Assembly (NCBI GenBank): GCA_905187815.1
Contig: CAJJJM010000007.1
Location: 1 to 58,841, forward strand
Origin: an uncultured Methanomassiliicoccaceae archaeon
Lineage (GTDB): Archaea > Thermoplasmatota > Thermoplasmata > Methanomassiliicoccales > Methanomethylophilaceae
DNA length: 58,841 nt
Direction of reading: 5' to 3'
Position 1 is the stretch's first letter, and each line of letters begins with the position of its first letter. Below the pieces are notes generated by a model that was not told the DNA's origin, did no database searches, and saw only the letters and a program-made list of their open reading frames with translations. This document shows positions 42,567-51,219 of this stretch, piece by piece. The translations under genes and the position numbers were made by a program.

Positions 42567-43520
42567 ATGAGCATCGACTTCGAGATAGACAGGCTACGCG
42601 CCAGATGCATAGGGTGCGGCCTCTGCACCAAGGTCTGCCCGTCCTTCAAGCACGGGGGGTTGAACCCCATGGAGGTCATGATGGGCGGGAAAGGCGACCT
42701 GAACACCTGCATAGGGTGCGGGAACTGCTCTTCCGTGTGCCCGCGCACTAACCCCGCCATCGTCATGAAGGACCTCATCGCCAGGGACGGCGGGATTCAC
42801 GTCTCGAAGGTCTTCAGGGAGACTGGGTACGCCATGCCCGTGGCCGAGCAGACCCTCGAACCGGCATGGTCCGGCGACGGGGTCTACGTGATGCCCGGAT
42901 GCGTGGTGAAGGCCAAGGTGCCCTATGTCCTGTACGCGGCATCGGTCGCCTTCAGGGCCATGGGGTTCGGATCCAGGGAGATCCCCGGGAACACGTGCTG
43001 CATGCATCCGGTCCAGTTCCGCGAGATGACCGAGGACGAGCGCGTCCATTACAAGAGGGTGATGGGCGACTCCGCCGGAGGGGATGACATAGTCACCCTC
43101 TGCGGGGGGTGCAGCGACGAGCTGACCGACGCGGACGTTCCGGCGATGCACATCGTACAGTTCCTCCACGACCACATGGATCGCCTGCCGAGATTCGGCA
43201 GGACCATCAGGGTGGGCCTGGAGCCCGGCTGCTCCGTGATGAGGTATGCGGACCTGATGCGCGAGGTCGTCGAGGCGATGGGATGCGAGGTCGTCAACCG
43301 CACCATGGGGTGCTGCGGGAAGAACACCCCCGTCTCCGGACCGCTGATGGCGGAGAGGGAGGCGGAATGCGAAGGGGCCGAGTGGATCGTCGTCGCATGC
43401 CCCATGTGCCTCGTGAAGTTCGATTCGCAACCCGACGGGATCCCGACGGTGCACATCGCCGAGCTGGTCGCGATGGCCTCCGGAGACAGTTCGTCCCTCG
43501 GACAGCACAGATTGGTGTGA
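42567..43520 (+). CDS. HdrC-HdrB fusion (HdrD-like) Fe-S protein
   Basis: A 317-residue protein. The N-terminal HdrC-like domain has two 4Fe-4S motifs, CIGCGLCTKVCP (14-25) and CIGCGNCSSVCP (48-59). The C-terminal HdrB-like part has two CCG cysteine sets: PGC ... CCMHP ... CGGC, and EPGC ... GCCGKN ... CPMC, which bind the noncubane clusters used for disulfide reduction. HdrD-type subunits reduce the CoM-S-S-CoB heterodisulfide, the last step of methanogenesis. This copy is shorter than classical HdrD and has no HdrE nearby, so it may serve another thiol/disulfide or a ferredoxin-linked electron route. It follows mevalonate kinase after 30 bases. Confidence 0.85.
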   Translation: MSIDFEIDRLRARCIGCGLCTKVCPSFKHGGLNPMEVMMGGKGDLNTCIGCGNCSSVCPRTNPAIVMKDLIARDGGIHVSKVFRETGYAMPVAEQTLEPAWSGDGVYVMPGCVVKAKVPYVLYAASVAFRAMGFGSREIPGNTCCMHPVQFREMTEDERVHYKRVMGDSAGGDDIVTLCGGCSDELTDADVPAMHIVQFLHDHMDRLPRFGRTIRVGLEPGCSVMRYADLMREVVEAMGCEVVNRTMGCCGKNTPVSGPLMAEREAECEGAEWIVVACPMCLVKFDSQPDGIPTVHIAELVAMASGDSSSLGQHRLV

Positions 43521-43571
43521 GAACCGGCACCGCCCGTAAGGGACGGCCCGGAGAAGGGAAGCCGTTTCGGT

Positions 43572-43946
43572 TCAGACCAACGAGGCCAACAGCACCGTGA
43601 CGAGCAGCAGATTGATGATGTATCCCACCACCACTCCGATGACTCCTCCGATGATGCTGCCCATGACGACGTCGCTGTCCTCCTTCTTCATGACGGCGTA
43701 GTAGATGATCATGATGACGAGGACGACCACACCGCCCCAGAGTCCGAGGATCAGCGACACGACCAGGGACAGTATGAGTGTCAGCTTCATCGCGCCGCTC
43801 TTCGCCTCCTGGACGGATGCGCTGTCCCTCACCGGCGCTGGATCGACGTGACTGTAGGCGGTGCTCCCACGGGTCTGGTCGAAACCGCATACAGGACAGA
43901 ACCTGGCGTCGGAATCGATCTCCCTACCGCAGTTCTTGCAGTACAT
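43572..43946 (-). CDS. Zinc-ribbon membrane protein (124 aa)
   Basis: A 124-residue protein. The N-terminal zinc ribbon (CKNCG ... CPVCG, residues 3-21) is followed by a polar linker and two or three membrane helices rich in Val, Gly and Leu (about 53-83 and 94-122). Such zinc-ribbon membrane proteins are common in archaea and of unknown role. ATG 43946 lies downstream of a TTTTTATTG element on the minus strand at near-leaderless spacing. It stands between the converging HdrCB gene and the geranylgeranyl reductase gene region. Confidence 0.75.
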   Translation of the reverse strand: MYCKNCGREIDSDARFCPVCGFDQTRGSTAYSHVDPAPVRDSASVQEAKSGAMKLTLILSLVVSLILGLWGGVVVLVIMIIYYAVMKKEDSDVVMGSIIGGVIGVVVGYIINLLLVTVLLASLV

Positions 43947-44010
43947 AGGATGTAATCGACGCGGTACAATAAAAAGAGAACACGGCGACCGCGTTACTGT
44001 AAAAGGGTTG

Positions 44011-44029
44011 GAGGGGGACTGGCCCCCTC
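44011..44029 (-). terminator. Terminator of the tetraether-lipid gene cluster
   Basis: Inverted repeat GAGGGGG...CCCCCTC starts 10 bases after the stop of the geranylgeranyl reductase gene on the minus strand and is followed by CAACCCTTTTAC. Confidence 0.6.
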
Positions 44030-44038
44030 GTTTGAGTA

Positions 44039-45229
44039 TCAGATGAGGTCCTCGAAGCCCTCGACGACCTTGGGGAACTTCTCCTTGACGACCTTCAGCA
44101 GGTTGTAGACGTTGACCTCGCCGATGTCGGAGTCCTTGATCATCTTGATGAGCTCGTCGATGGTCTCGTCGTCCAGGGATGCCAGCTTCTCCTTGGCCAT
44201 CCAATTCCTGAACAGCTTGTCCTCCATCCTGTCGCGCCACATCTTCTCGTAGGGCATCAGGGCCTGCTTGGAGAAGTCTCCGGTCTTGGCGCACTCGGTC
44301 AGGACCTTACCGGCGTACATTCCGGTCCTGCAGGCGTGGCAGATTCCACCGCCCGTGATGGGGTCGATGATCCTGGCGGCGTCTCCGACGAGGACGATGT
44401 TGTCGTCCACAGCGCAGTCCAGTCCGGGGCATGTGGAGACGAAGCCTCCCATGATCTCGAGGCACTGTCCCTTGCTGAGGCGGGGGTCCTCGGCGATGAA
44501 CTTGTCCAGGTAGTACTTGGCATCCCCGTTGCCCTTGCAGAGCCTTCCCATGACGCCGATACCGACGTTGGCGATGCCGTTGCCCTTGGGGAAGATCCAG
44601 ATGTATCCTCCGGGGGCGACGGATCCGATGACGAACTCGCAGTAGTCGGGGGCGCAGTCGATGTTGCACATCCTGTACTGGATGCAGGAGTCGATGTCGT
44701 TCAGCTTGAGGGTGGTGTCGATTCCGGCCCACCTTCCGACCTGGCTCTCGTATCCATCGGCGGCGACGATGCACTTGGCGCGGATCTCGATCTCCTCGCC
44801 CATGCTCCTGGCCTTGATTCCGACGATCTTCCCGCCCTCGCGGATGACCCCGGTGCATGAGGTCCTGAGCATGATCTGGGCGCCTGCCTCGGCGGCGTCC
44901 CTGGCGAGGGCCTTGTCGAAGAGGTGCCTCTCCAGGACGTATCCGACCTCGGACCCGGCCTTGGACTCGTCCAGCTGGAAGGTTGTTCCCTGGGGCGACT
45001 TGATGATGGCGCCCTTCATGTCCCCGCGGATCCAGGTGGGGTCGGGCTCGATGCCGACCTCCTCGAGCCATTTCTTGGAGACACCCTCGGCGCACCTGAG
45101 GGGGGCGCCGATCTCGGCCTTCTTCTCGATCAGGATGGTCTTGAGACCGCCCTGGGCGCAGTACCTGGCGGCCATGCTTCCGCCGGGGCCCGCCCCGACG
45201 ACGACGATATCGCACTCATATGTCCTCAT
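44039..45229 (-). CDS. Geranylgeranyl reductase (digeranylgeranylglycerophospholipid reductase)
   Basis: A 396-residue flavoprotein. The FAD-binding GAGPGG is at residues 12-17, the family motif APLRCAEGVS near 43, YIWIFPKGNGIANVGIGV in the middle, and the second FAD motif VLVGDAARIIDPITGGGI near 282. It saturates the geranylgeranyl chains of archaeal lipids, using reduced flavin supplied by ferredoxin. It follows a ferredoxin gene by 4 bases and lies two genes after tetraether synthase, an order known from methanogens such as Methanosarcina. Full length; ATG 45229. Confidence 0.92.
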   Translation of the reverse strand: MRTYECDIVVVGAGPGGSMAARYCAQGGLKTILIEKKAEIGAPLRCAEGVSKKWLEEVGIEPDPTWIRGDMKGAIIKSPQGTTFQLDESKAGSEVGYVLERHLFDKALARDAAEAGAQIMLRTSCTGVIREGGKIVGIKARSMGEEIEIRAKCIVAADGYESQVGRWAGIDTTLKLNDIDSCIQYRMCNIDCAPDYCEFVIGSVAPGGYIWIFPKGNGIANVGIGVMGRLCKGNGDAKYYLDKFIAEDPRLSKGQCLEIMGGFVSTCPGLDCAVDDNIVLVGDAARIIDPITGGGICHACRTGMYAGKVLTECAKTGDFSKQALMPYEKMWRDRMEDKLFRNWMAKEKLASLDDETIDELIKMIKDSDIGEVNVYNLLKVVKEKFPKVVEGFEDLI

Positions 45230-45233
45230 GGTA

Positions 45234-45398
45234 TCACTCCAGCGAAAGGGCGGCCACGGGGCAGAGCTTGACGCAGATGCCGCATTTGATGCAGTCGTCG
45301 TTGAACTCCAGAACGAAGTCGTTCAGGAATATGGCGTTCTTGGGGCAGGAGCCCACGCATCCTCCGCAGTGGAGGCATTTGTTCACATCTACCTTCAT
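45234..45398 (-). CDS. 2[4Fe-4S] ferredoxin for lipid reduction
   Basis: A 54-residue ferredoxin read directly from the minus strand: MKVDVNKCLHCGGCVGSCPK at the N-terminus and CIKCGICVKLCPVA near the C-terminus, giving two complete CxxCxxCxxxCP cluster motifs. The stop lies 4 bases before the geranylgeranyl reductase start. It is the obvious electron carrier for that reductase and possibly for the radical-SAM tetraether synthase upstream. Cytoplasmic. ATG 45398. Confidence 0.9.
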   Translation of the reverse strand: MKVDVNKCLHCGGCVGSCPKNAIFLNDFVLEFNDDCIKCGICVKLCPVAALSLE

Positions 45399-45426
45399 TC
45401 ACATCACTCCGTTACCGTAAATGGGT

Positions 45427-47058
45427 TCAGTCCGCCTGCTCCTCCTTGGGGACGATCAGCGCGGCGGCCAGCTCCTTGGCCTCCTCGGCGTGGGTCTTCC
45501 TCCACTCCTCGAGAGGCACGGAGAACTTGGCCTCGACCTCCTTCCTGTACTCGGGTCCGGTGTTGTAGGCGCAGAACGGTATGACACGGAGGTCAGGGGT
45601 GACGTAGTGGATTCCACAGCGCCTGACCCTCTCGACGTCGTAGTTGTAGTTGTCCTGGAAGTGCATTCCAGCGATGAGCATCATCTTCCAGGAGAACTGG
45701 GCGAGGGTGTCCTTCGATTTGTCGGACATGACATCCTTGATGAGGTTGACGAACTTCATCTTGGTCAGACCCTCGGGCATCTTGCTCTCGTCGACGCAGC
45801 TGTTCAGCAGCTTGACCAGCTTGGCGACGTACATCTTCTTGAACCTGGAGTTCTCGGCCTTGTCGGCGATCTCGTTGAGACCGGCGGAGAACCTCGTGAT
45901 GTCCACGAACCTCGGGAAGGGCGTGACGTTGCCCTTGTCGTCCTGGAACAGGTACGTGGCGATTCCGCAGTGCGGGTGGGTCGTGAACGTGACCTTGTTC
46001 TGGCCGAGGATGATGGAAGCGAACTTGGAGATGGGTGCGACGACGGGCACAGGGTACCAGTCGTCCTTGGTGGCGAAGCCGGTCTGCTTCTCGACCCTGT
46101 CGACGAGGTCGGGGAGGGTGAACCTTCCGGTCTCCAGCTCCTCGTGGGTGATCCTTCCGGAGAAGGAGATGGGCTGGAAGTTGACACCTCTGATGACGTC
46201 GGAGTTCTCGAAGGCGAACTTGATGATGTCTCCGATCTTATCATCGTTCATTCCCATTCCCACAACTGGCACCAGCACGATGGATGGGGGCTTGATTCCC
46301 TCCTCCTTGAGCTTCCTGCAGTTCTCGATGACGCCCATCTTGATGTGCATCATCTTCCTGCCCCTGCTCCTCAGGTAGACGTCATCGGTGAGGCCGTCGA
46401 ACTGGAGATAGATCGTGTTCAGTCCGGCCAGCTTGGAGTCCTTCAGGAACTGGTAGTCCTTGGCGAACTTGATTCCGTTGGTGGCGACCATGGTCTGGGC
46501 GAATCCCAGCTCGTGGGCGTCCCTGACGACGTCGACGAACCTGGGGTAGACCGTGGGCTCGCCCCCGGCGAACTGGATGGCGGTACATTTGATGGGCTTC
46601 TCGGACCTGAGGGCGACCATCATGTCGTGGACCTCGTCGAAGGTGGGCTCGTAGACGTATCCCGCATCGTTCGCGTTGGCGAAGCAGATGGGGCAGTTCA
46701 TGTTGCACCTGTTTGTGAGATCCAGGTTGGCGAGGGCCGTGCACGAGAGCATGTCGACCCTCTGGCCGTCTATGACGATGTGAACGGTGTCATCCGGATC
46801 GTCACCGATGGTGCGGTCCATCGCGTTGTGGACCCCTACCCCGTCGTAGGCGTACTTCTCGGCCTTGAGGTAGAGGTCGACGTCGGACCAATACACGTCG
46901 GAGAAGTATCCGTGCTCGGGGCAGGTTTTCTCCATGTAGACCTTCCCGTCCTTGGCGAAGATGTTCGCCTCGATGATCTTCCCGCACTCGGGACAGATGG
47001 ACTGGGTCTTCTTGGGGAGACCCTTCTTCACTGCATAATTAGTCGCTGTTACCGTCAT
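45427..47058 (-). CDS. tes: Tetraether lipid synthase (radical SAM, Tes/MJ0619 type)
   Basis: A 543-residue radical SAM protein. The SAM cluster motif CNMNCPICF has Cys118, Cys122 and Cys125 (CxxxCxxC). An N-terminal zinc/rubredoxin-like set (CPECG at 22-26, TCPEHG near 45) and later conserved cysteines supply further metal sites. Homologues in Methanocaldococcus and Methanosarcina join two archaeol chains by C-C bonds to make macrocyclic archaeol and GDGT tetraethers. The adjacent ferredoxin and geranylgeranyl reductase match the gene order in methanogens. ATG 47058 lies about 29 bases after a TTTAATAATAG box. This predicts GDGT membrane lipids for the organism. Confidence 0.9.
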   Translation of the reverse strand: MTVTATNYAVKKGLPKKTQSICPECGKIIEANIFAKDGKVYMEKTCPEHGYFSDVYWSDVDLYLKAEKYAYDGVGVHNAMDRTIGDDPDDTVHIVIDGQRVDMLSCTALANLDLTNRCNMNCPICFANANDAGYVYEPTFDEVHDMMVALRSEKPIKCTAIQFAGGEPTVYPRFVDVVRDAHELGFAQTMVATNGIKFAKDYQFLKDSKLAGLNTIYLQFDGLTDDVYLRSRGRKMMHIKMGVIENCRKLKEEGIKPPSIVLVPVVGMGMNDDKIGDIIKFAFENSDVIRGVNFQPISFSGRITHEELETGRFTLPDLVDRVEKQTGFATKDDWYPVPVVAPISKFASIILGQNKVTFTTHPHCGIATYLFQDDKGNVTPFPRFVDITRFSAGLNEIADKAENSRFKKMYVAKLVKLLNSCVDESKMPEGLTKMKFVNLIKDVMSDKSKDTLAQFSWKMMLIAGMHFQDNYNYDVERVRRCGIHYVTPDLRVIPFCAYNTGPEYRKEVEAKFSVPLEEWRKTHAEEAKELAAALIVPKEEQAD

Positions 47059-47155
47059 GTTACTGAGGGTTGGAGAGTTCTCTATTATTAAAAAAGGTGT
47101 GTCAGGAACAGCGTATCCAGACGGCGTTTAGACGAAGGACAGGTCCCGAGACGCC

Positions 47156-47174
47156 CGTCACGTGGCCGCACGGT
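47156..47174 (+). promoter_or_regulatory. Upstream promoter element shared with the 34921 promoter
   Basis: CGTCACGTGGCCGCACGGT, 18 of 19 bases equal to 34921-34939, ends 8 bases before the TATA box TTTATAAAG (47181-47189). Same spacing in both promoters argues for a shared transcription factor. Confidence 0.55.
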
Positions 47175-47210
47175 CCCCTCTTTATAAAGACGCCCGTCGA
47201 GACGACCCGC

Positions 47211-50200
47211 ATGATCACCGACAGGATGGCCGGGATGCCTTTCGCCGTCATCGCAGTCGCCCTCCTTCTGGCCTCCACGGCCCTGGTGGCGACGGTGCAC
47301 AGCTACTCCGACACGGACGACGACGCGGGCGGCGTCCTGGACGGCATGGACGATGCGGACATGGCCGTCGCCGACATACAGGTCTACGTCAACCGCGGGC
47401 TAGGGGATGTCGTCAGGGGCCTCTCCAACGCCGATGACGGTGTGTCCGATGCCAGGGACACGCTGGAGGAGCGGGCGGAGACGTTCCGCGCGAAGGCGGG
47501 GGAATGGCTCGATTTCCAGTTCCCGATACGCAGCGGACAGGTAAGGGCGGAGCTGATCGGCTACGAGCTGGACCTCACGGCGGACGCGATGGCGTTCGAA
47601 TCCCCGGACTCCGTCGGAGGGTACACCCCGGCGTACCTCAGGGGCACCGGCACCCTGCATCTCAGGGTCCAGACCGAGGACGGCTCCGGCGAGATCGACA
47701 TGGACATCTCCACCGACGGTACGTACGCCCTTCCGCTCTCCGCGGAGAGGCAGTCGCTGTTCGAGAGCATGGCCGGGTCGGGCGGCGTGTCTGTGTCCCA
47801 GATGATGACCTACCAACTGACCAGTCTGGCACAGTACCGCGTGATGAACGGGTACGGGGCGATGTCCCAGTACGGCGAGAGGGGAACGTCCTCGATAATA
47901 ACCGAGAGCGACGTGGTCGCGGCGTACCGCAACGCCCTGGACGCGGTGTCCCAGATATGCTTCCGGGACCCGGACGGGAGCTTCGCCGGCAGGGACTCCG
48001 TGGACCTCTCGGACCTTGTCGCCTCGGAGGACGGCATGCTGCACCTGGACCTGTCAGCGGTCTACGCCCAGGCGCTGATGTCGGTGATCGACGACATCGC
48101 CCTGAGATGGTTCGACTACTTCTGCGGGTTCGAGTTCGCCGAAGGGCTCGTCGACGTGCTGTTCCCCGTGATGGACGCCGTCGAATCCCTGGCCGCATTC
48201 ATACTCGGTGACGAGGCGGTGTACAGCGCCGTGCCGTACATCGAGGACATGATGGCCCTGGCGGGCTTCGATCCCGACGAGTACAGGAACCCGGGCGCCG
48301 GGACCACGACCGTGTCCGTCTCGGGGATCACCGTCTCCGTGCCAAACCCCACGGCGGACGTCCTGGACATGCCCTGGCTCAAGGACTTCGGGAAGCGGTA
48401 CCAGGAGGATTCGAACTTCGTGACCGAGTTCATCATGGACGTGCTGAGGGGAGCGTCCGTGGCGATATCCGAGGACCGCGGCCTGGGCACCGTGTCGGTG
48501 GCGGTCGACCCCTATGACGGCGAGACGTTCATCGAGGCCCTGGCACGTCTTTTCGAGAGCGCCGTCGACGGCTCCGGGGAGGTCGTGGAGTCCGCGGTAT
48601 CCGCCTCGCTGGAATCCTCGGAGGTGTACGACCCCTTCTACGGGGCCATCGCGGACGAGATCCTGTCCCGTTCATCCGAGCTTATGCTGTCGGACGCGCT
48701 CAGGAGCAGCCTCGTCTCGGCATTCGCCGCCGCCATCCCGGAGGGGTCGGACGTCACCGTTGACGCGCTGTACGCATCCGGCGAGCTCGAGAGGGCCGTC
48801 CACGCGTACGAGCTGTCCGTAAGGACGGACCTCGGTGTGTTCGAGGCTCTGAGGGAGGTGGCGGACGGGGAGGGGCTCGTCAAGGGTGTCCTCAGGGACA
48901 TCTGCGCCTACGGACTGGACCTCCTGGGGATCACCGACCCCGTCCCCGAGAAGGCGGAGGTCATGTGCGAGGAGATCCTCGCGATGAACGGCATGAATCC
49001 CCACGGCGGACTGGTGGACCTCCCGGGCGCGGAGTCCTTCCGTCTGGACGACGGGGACGGGAACGTGACCGTCGAGACCCTGGACGCCGAGATATCCGAC
49101 GGCCTCGTCGTCAGGAGCATCTCGTTCGACGAATCCAGGTGCGTCCACACCGTCGGGTTCAGGGAGGACTCCAGCGCCGCATACGCCACGGTGATCGTCG
49201 TGGATGTGTCCGACCTCATCGATGTGAGAGTCGTCGGGAGCGGGGCCATGTCGGGAGCGATGGGGACGTACTCGTCGGTCATGGAGGACTCGGTGGCCTT
49301 GGACACCACGGTCGAGATCACGGTTGCCAGCGGATGGGCGCTCGCCGGGATCGACTATGGGCAGAGCGCCACGTTCCTCTCGGACCTCTGGGCGCTCCTG
49401 CTCGAGATGCTGGAGCCCATCATAGAGCCACTGAGGAAGGTCATGGAGGCCGTCAGGGGCGTCCTCACCGAGCTGTCTGAGGCCCTCATGGAGGCCCTGT
49501 CCTTCGTGGCGGAACAGCTCACCAGGATCTACGAGGCGATCATCGGACCGCTCAGCGACCTCAAGGGATGGTTCGAATCCGCCATAGAGGGAGCGCTGAG
49601 CCAGGCCGCATTGGACATCCTCGTCAGCATCGGCCTCGACGAGCAGACCGTCACGCTGGAGTTCTTCGGATGCACCCTGGAGTTCGCGACGGACGCCGTC
49701 ACCTGGGCCGCCAACACCAAGACGCTCCTGTCCGTGACTCTGACCATGCCTGTGGCGGGCCTGTTGGTCACCGCCGGGATCACCGCTAAGGTCAGGGGAG
49801 ACCTGGAGGCCGACAACCTCATCATCACGGGCTCCGGCGGCATAGAGGGGGACGACTGGAGCGTCGACCTGACCCTTGACCCCCTGATGAAGGGGAGCAA
49901 GTACCTGATAACGGTGGACGGCGAGGTGGGGGACACCGACATCTCCCTGGTCGCGCCGAAGCTCGAAGACTACCACGAGATGGGTATCGCCCTGAGCGAC
50001 GTCCCCGGCCTGGGGGACGTCATCGGGAACATACCCGTCGGAGGGATGAGGATAGGCCTCGACGCCGGGTTCAGCCTGAAGTACTCGGACCCTATGGACA
50101 ACGGGCTCATCGTCAACGAGTTCGAGACGAACCCCGCCGGCGAGGACAGAGGGCACGAGTGGGTCGAGCTGCTTAACAACTCCGCCACCTCGATAGACCT

Positions 50201-51146
50201 GGACGGATACACGCTGCTCGCCGCCTCGGACCGGAGGACCAAGTGCATGGAGCTCTCGGGGACGATAGCCCCGGGCGAGTTCCTTGTCATATACCCGGAG
50301 TTCACGCTTGTGAACTCGTCGGGGAAGTACACGAAGAACGGGGAGGCGATCGTCCTCAAGGACCCTGACGGGAACGAGATCGACCGCACGCCCACCAAGA
50401 AGGACGGGTCGAACGACGGGCAGACCTGGCAGAGGACGTTCGACGGCTCCACGGAATGGGTGTTCGCGGACGCCACACAGGGCCGCACCAACAGCCCGTA
50501 CCCGGGGAGCAGCCTGGTATCCGCCGAGGAGATGAAGGGGACCGTCTGGACGGCCGTGGAGAAATCGTTCGACCGCATAGGCACCATCACGGACCTGGAG
50601 TCCCTCCAGTCGTTCATACAGTACATGGTCAGGTACACCCTGGAGGGGCTGATAGACACCGTCTCCGGGAGGATCGTAGAGGCCTCCGTGTTCGTGAGCG
50701 TGGACGTCGGGGACGTCTCAGGAAGCGCCGAGGGAGGTGTCCGCATCGCGCTCAGGACCGACGGCGACCTGGTCGAGGACGTCCTGAGGTACATCACCGG
50801 GAAGATCATGGAGATCGTCCTCCGGGTGGACAACCCGTACTCCATCGACCCGGTCGGCATGTTCACCGAGAACCTGGACCTGGAGATGACGGTGCATGCA
50901 GGGGTCGGCTTCCCGGATCTTCTCTACGACGGCGACGGGCTCCCGCAGATGGACCTCGGCGTCACGTTCAGGACCAACCTCGCCGGGATCACCCGCGTCC
51001 TCGGTTCCGACACCGGTCGGCCGGAGGTGCAGTTCGGGATTCGTGCGATCGACTGCCCCGAGCTGGCGATTCCGTCGAGGCTGAACCCCAAGGATGGGAT
51101 GGACCACGACCTGTGGCTGATGCTGATGACCGTCAGGTTCGGATGA
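47211..51146 (+). CDS. Very large exported protein with lamin-tail domain
   Basis: A 1311-residue protein with an N-terminal membrane helix after a short basic start (MITDRMAGMPFAVIAVALLL), a long Asp/Glu-rich helical and beta region, a coiled stretch near 740-800, and a lamin-tail domain (LTD) at about 970-1100 (LIVNEFETNP ... GHEWVELLNNS ... FLVIYPEF). No C-terminal anchor is present. The N-terminal RMAGMPFAVIAV resembles large archaeal exported proteins associated with pilin-like segments, but this is weak. LTDs in prokaryotes are mostly extracellular. ATG 47211 follows TTTATAAAG by 27 bases, so the mRNA is leaderless. It is divergent from the tetraether synthase gene. Confidence 0.75.
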   Translation: MITDRMAGMPFAVIAVALLLASTALVATVHSYSDTDDDAGGVLDGMDDADMAVADIQVYVNRGLGDVVRGLSNADDGVSDARDTLEERAETFRAKAGEWLDFQFPIRSGQVRAELIGYELDLTADAMAFESPDSVGGYTPAYLRGTGTLHLRVQTEDGSGEIDMDISTDGTYALPLSAERQSLFESMAGSGGVSVSQMMTYQLTSLAQYRVMNGYGAMSQYGERGTSSIITESDVVAAYRNALDAVSQICFRDPDGSFAGRDSVDLSDLVASEDGMLHLDLSAVYAQALMSVIDDIALRWFDYFCGFEFAEGLVDVLFPVMDAVESLAAFILGDEAVYSAVPYIEDMMALAGFDPDEYRNPGAGTTTVSVSGITVSVPNPTADVLDMPWLKDFGKRYQEDSNFVTEFIMDVLRGASVAISEDRGLGTVSVAVDPYDGETFIEALARLFESAVDGSGEVVESAVSASLESSEVYDPFYGAIADEILSRSSELMLSDALRSSLVSAFAAAIPEGSDVTVDALYASGELERAVHAYELSVRTDLGVFEALREVADGEGLVKGVLRDICAYGLDLLGITDPVPEKAEVMCEEILAMNGMNPHGGLVDLPGAESFRLDDGDGNVTVETLDAEISDGLVVRSISFDESRCVHTVGFREDSSAAYATVIVVDVSDLIDVRVVGSGAMSGAMGTYSSVMEDSVALDTTVEITVASGWALAGIDYGQSATFLSDLWALLLEMLEPIIEPLRKVMEAVRGVLTELSEALMEALSFVAEQLTRIYEAIIGPLSDLKGWFESAIEGALSQAALDILVSIGLDEQTVTLEFFGCTLEFATDAVTWAANTKTLLSVTLTMPVAGLLVTAGITAKVRGDLEADNLIITGSGGIEGDDWSVDLTLDPLMKGSKYLITVDGEVGDTDISLVAPKLEDYHEMGIALSDVPGLGDVIGNIPVGGMRIGLDAGFSLKYSDPMDNGLIVNEFETNPAGEDRGHEWVELLNNSATSIDLDGYTLLAASDRRTKCMELSGTIAPGEFLVIYPEFTLVNSSGKYTKNGEAIVLKDPDGNEIDRTPTKKDGSNDGQTWQRTFDGSTEWVFADATQGRTNSPYPGSSLVSAEEMKGTVWTAVEKSFDRIGTITDLESLQSFIQYMVRYTLEGLIDTVSGRIVEASVFVSVDVGDVSGSAEGGVRIALRTDGDLVEDVLRYITGKIMEIVLRVDNPYSIDPVGMFTENLDLEMTVHAGVGFPDLLYDGDGLPQMDLGVTFRTNLAGITRVLGSDTGRPEVQFGIRAIDCPELAIPSRLNPKDGMDHDLWLMLMTVRFG

Positions 51147-51219
51147 CAGGATGCGAAATCAACGCGCCCGCGCGTCCCTACTCCCTATTATTATAAAGGG
51201 GGAAACGATGGGGTCAGCC

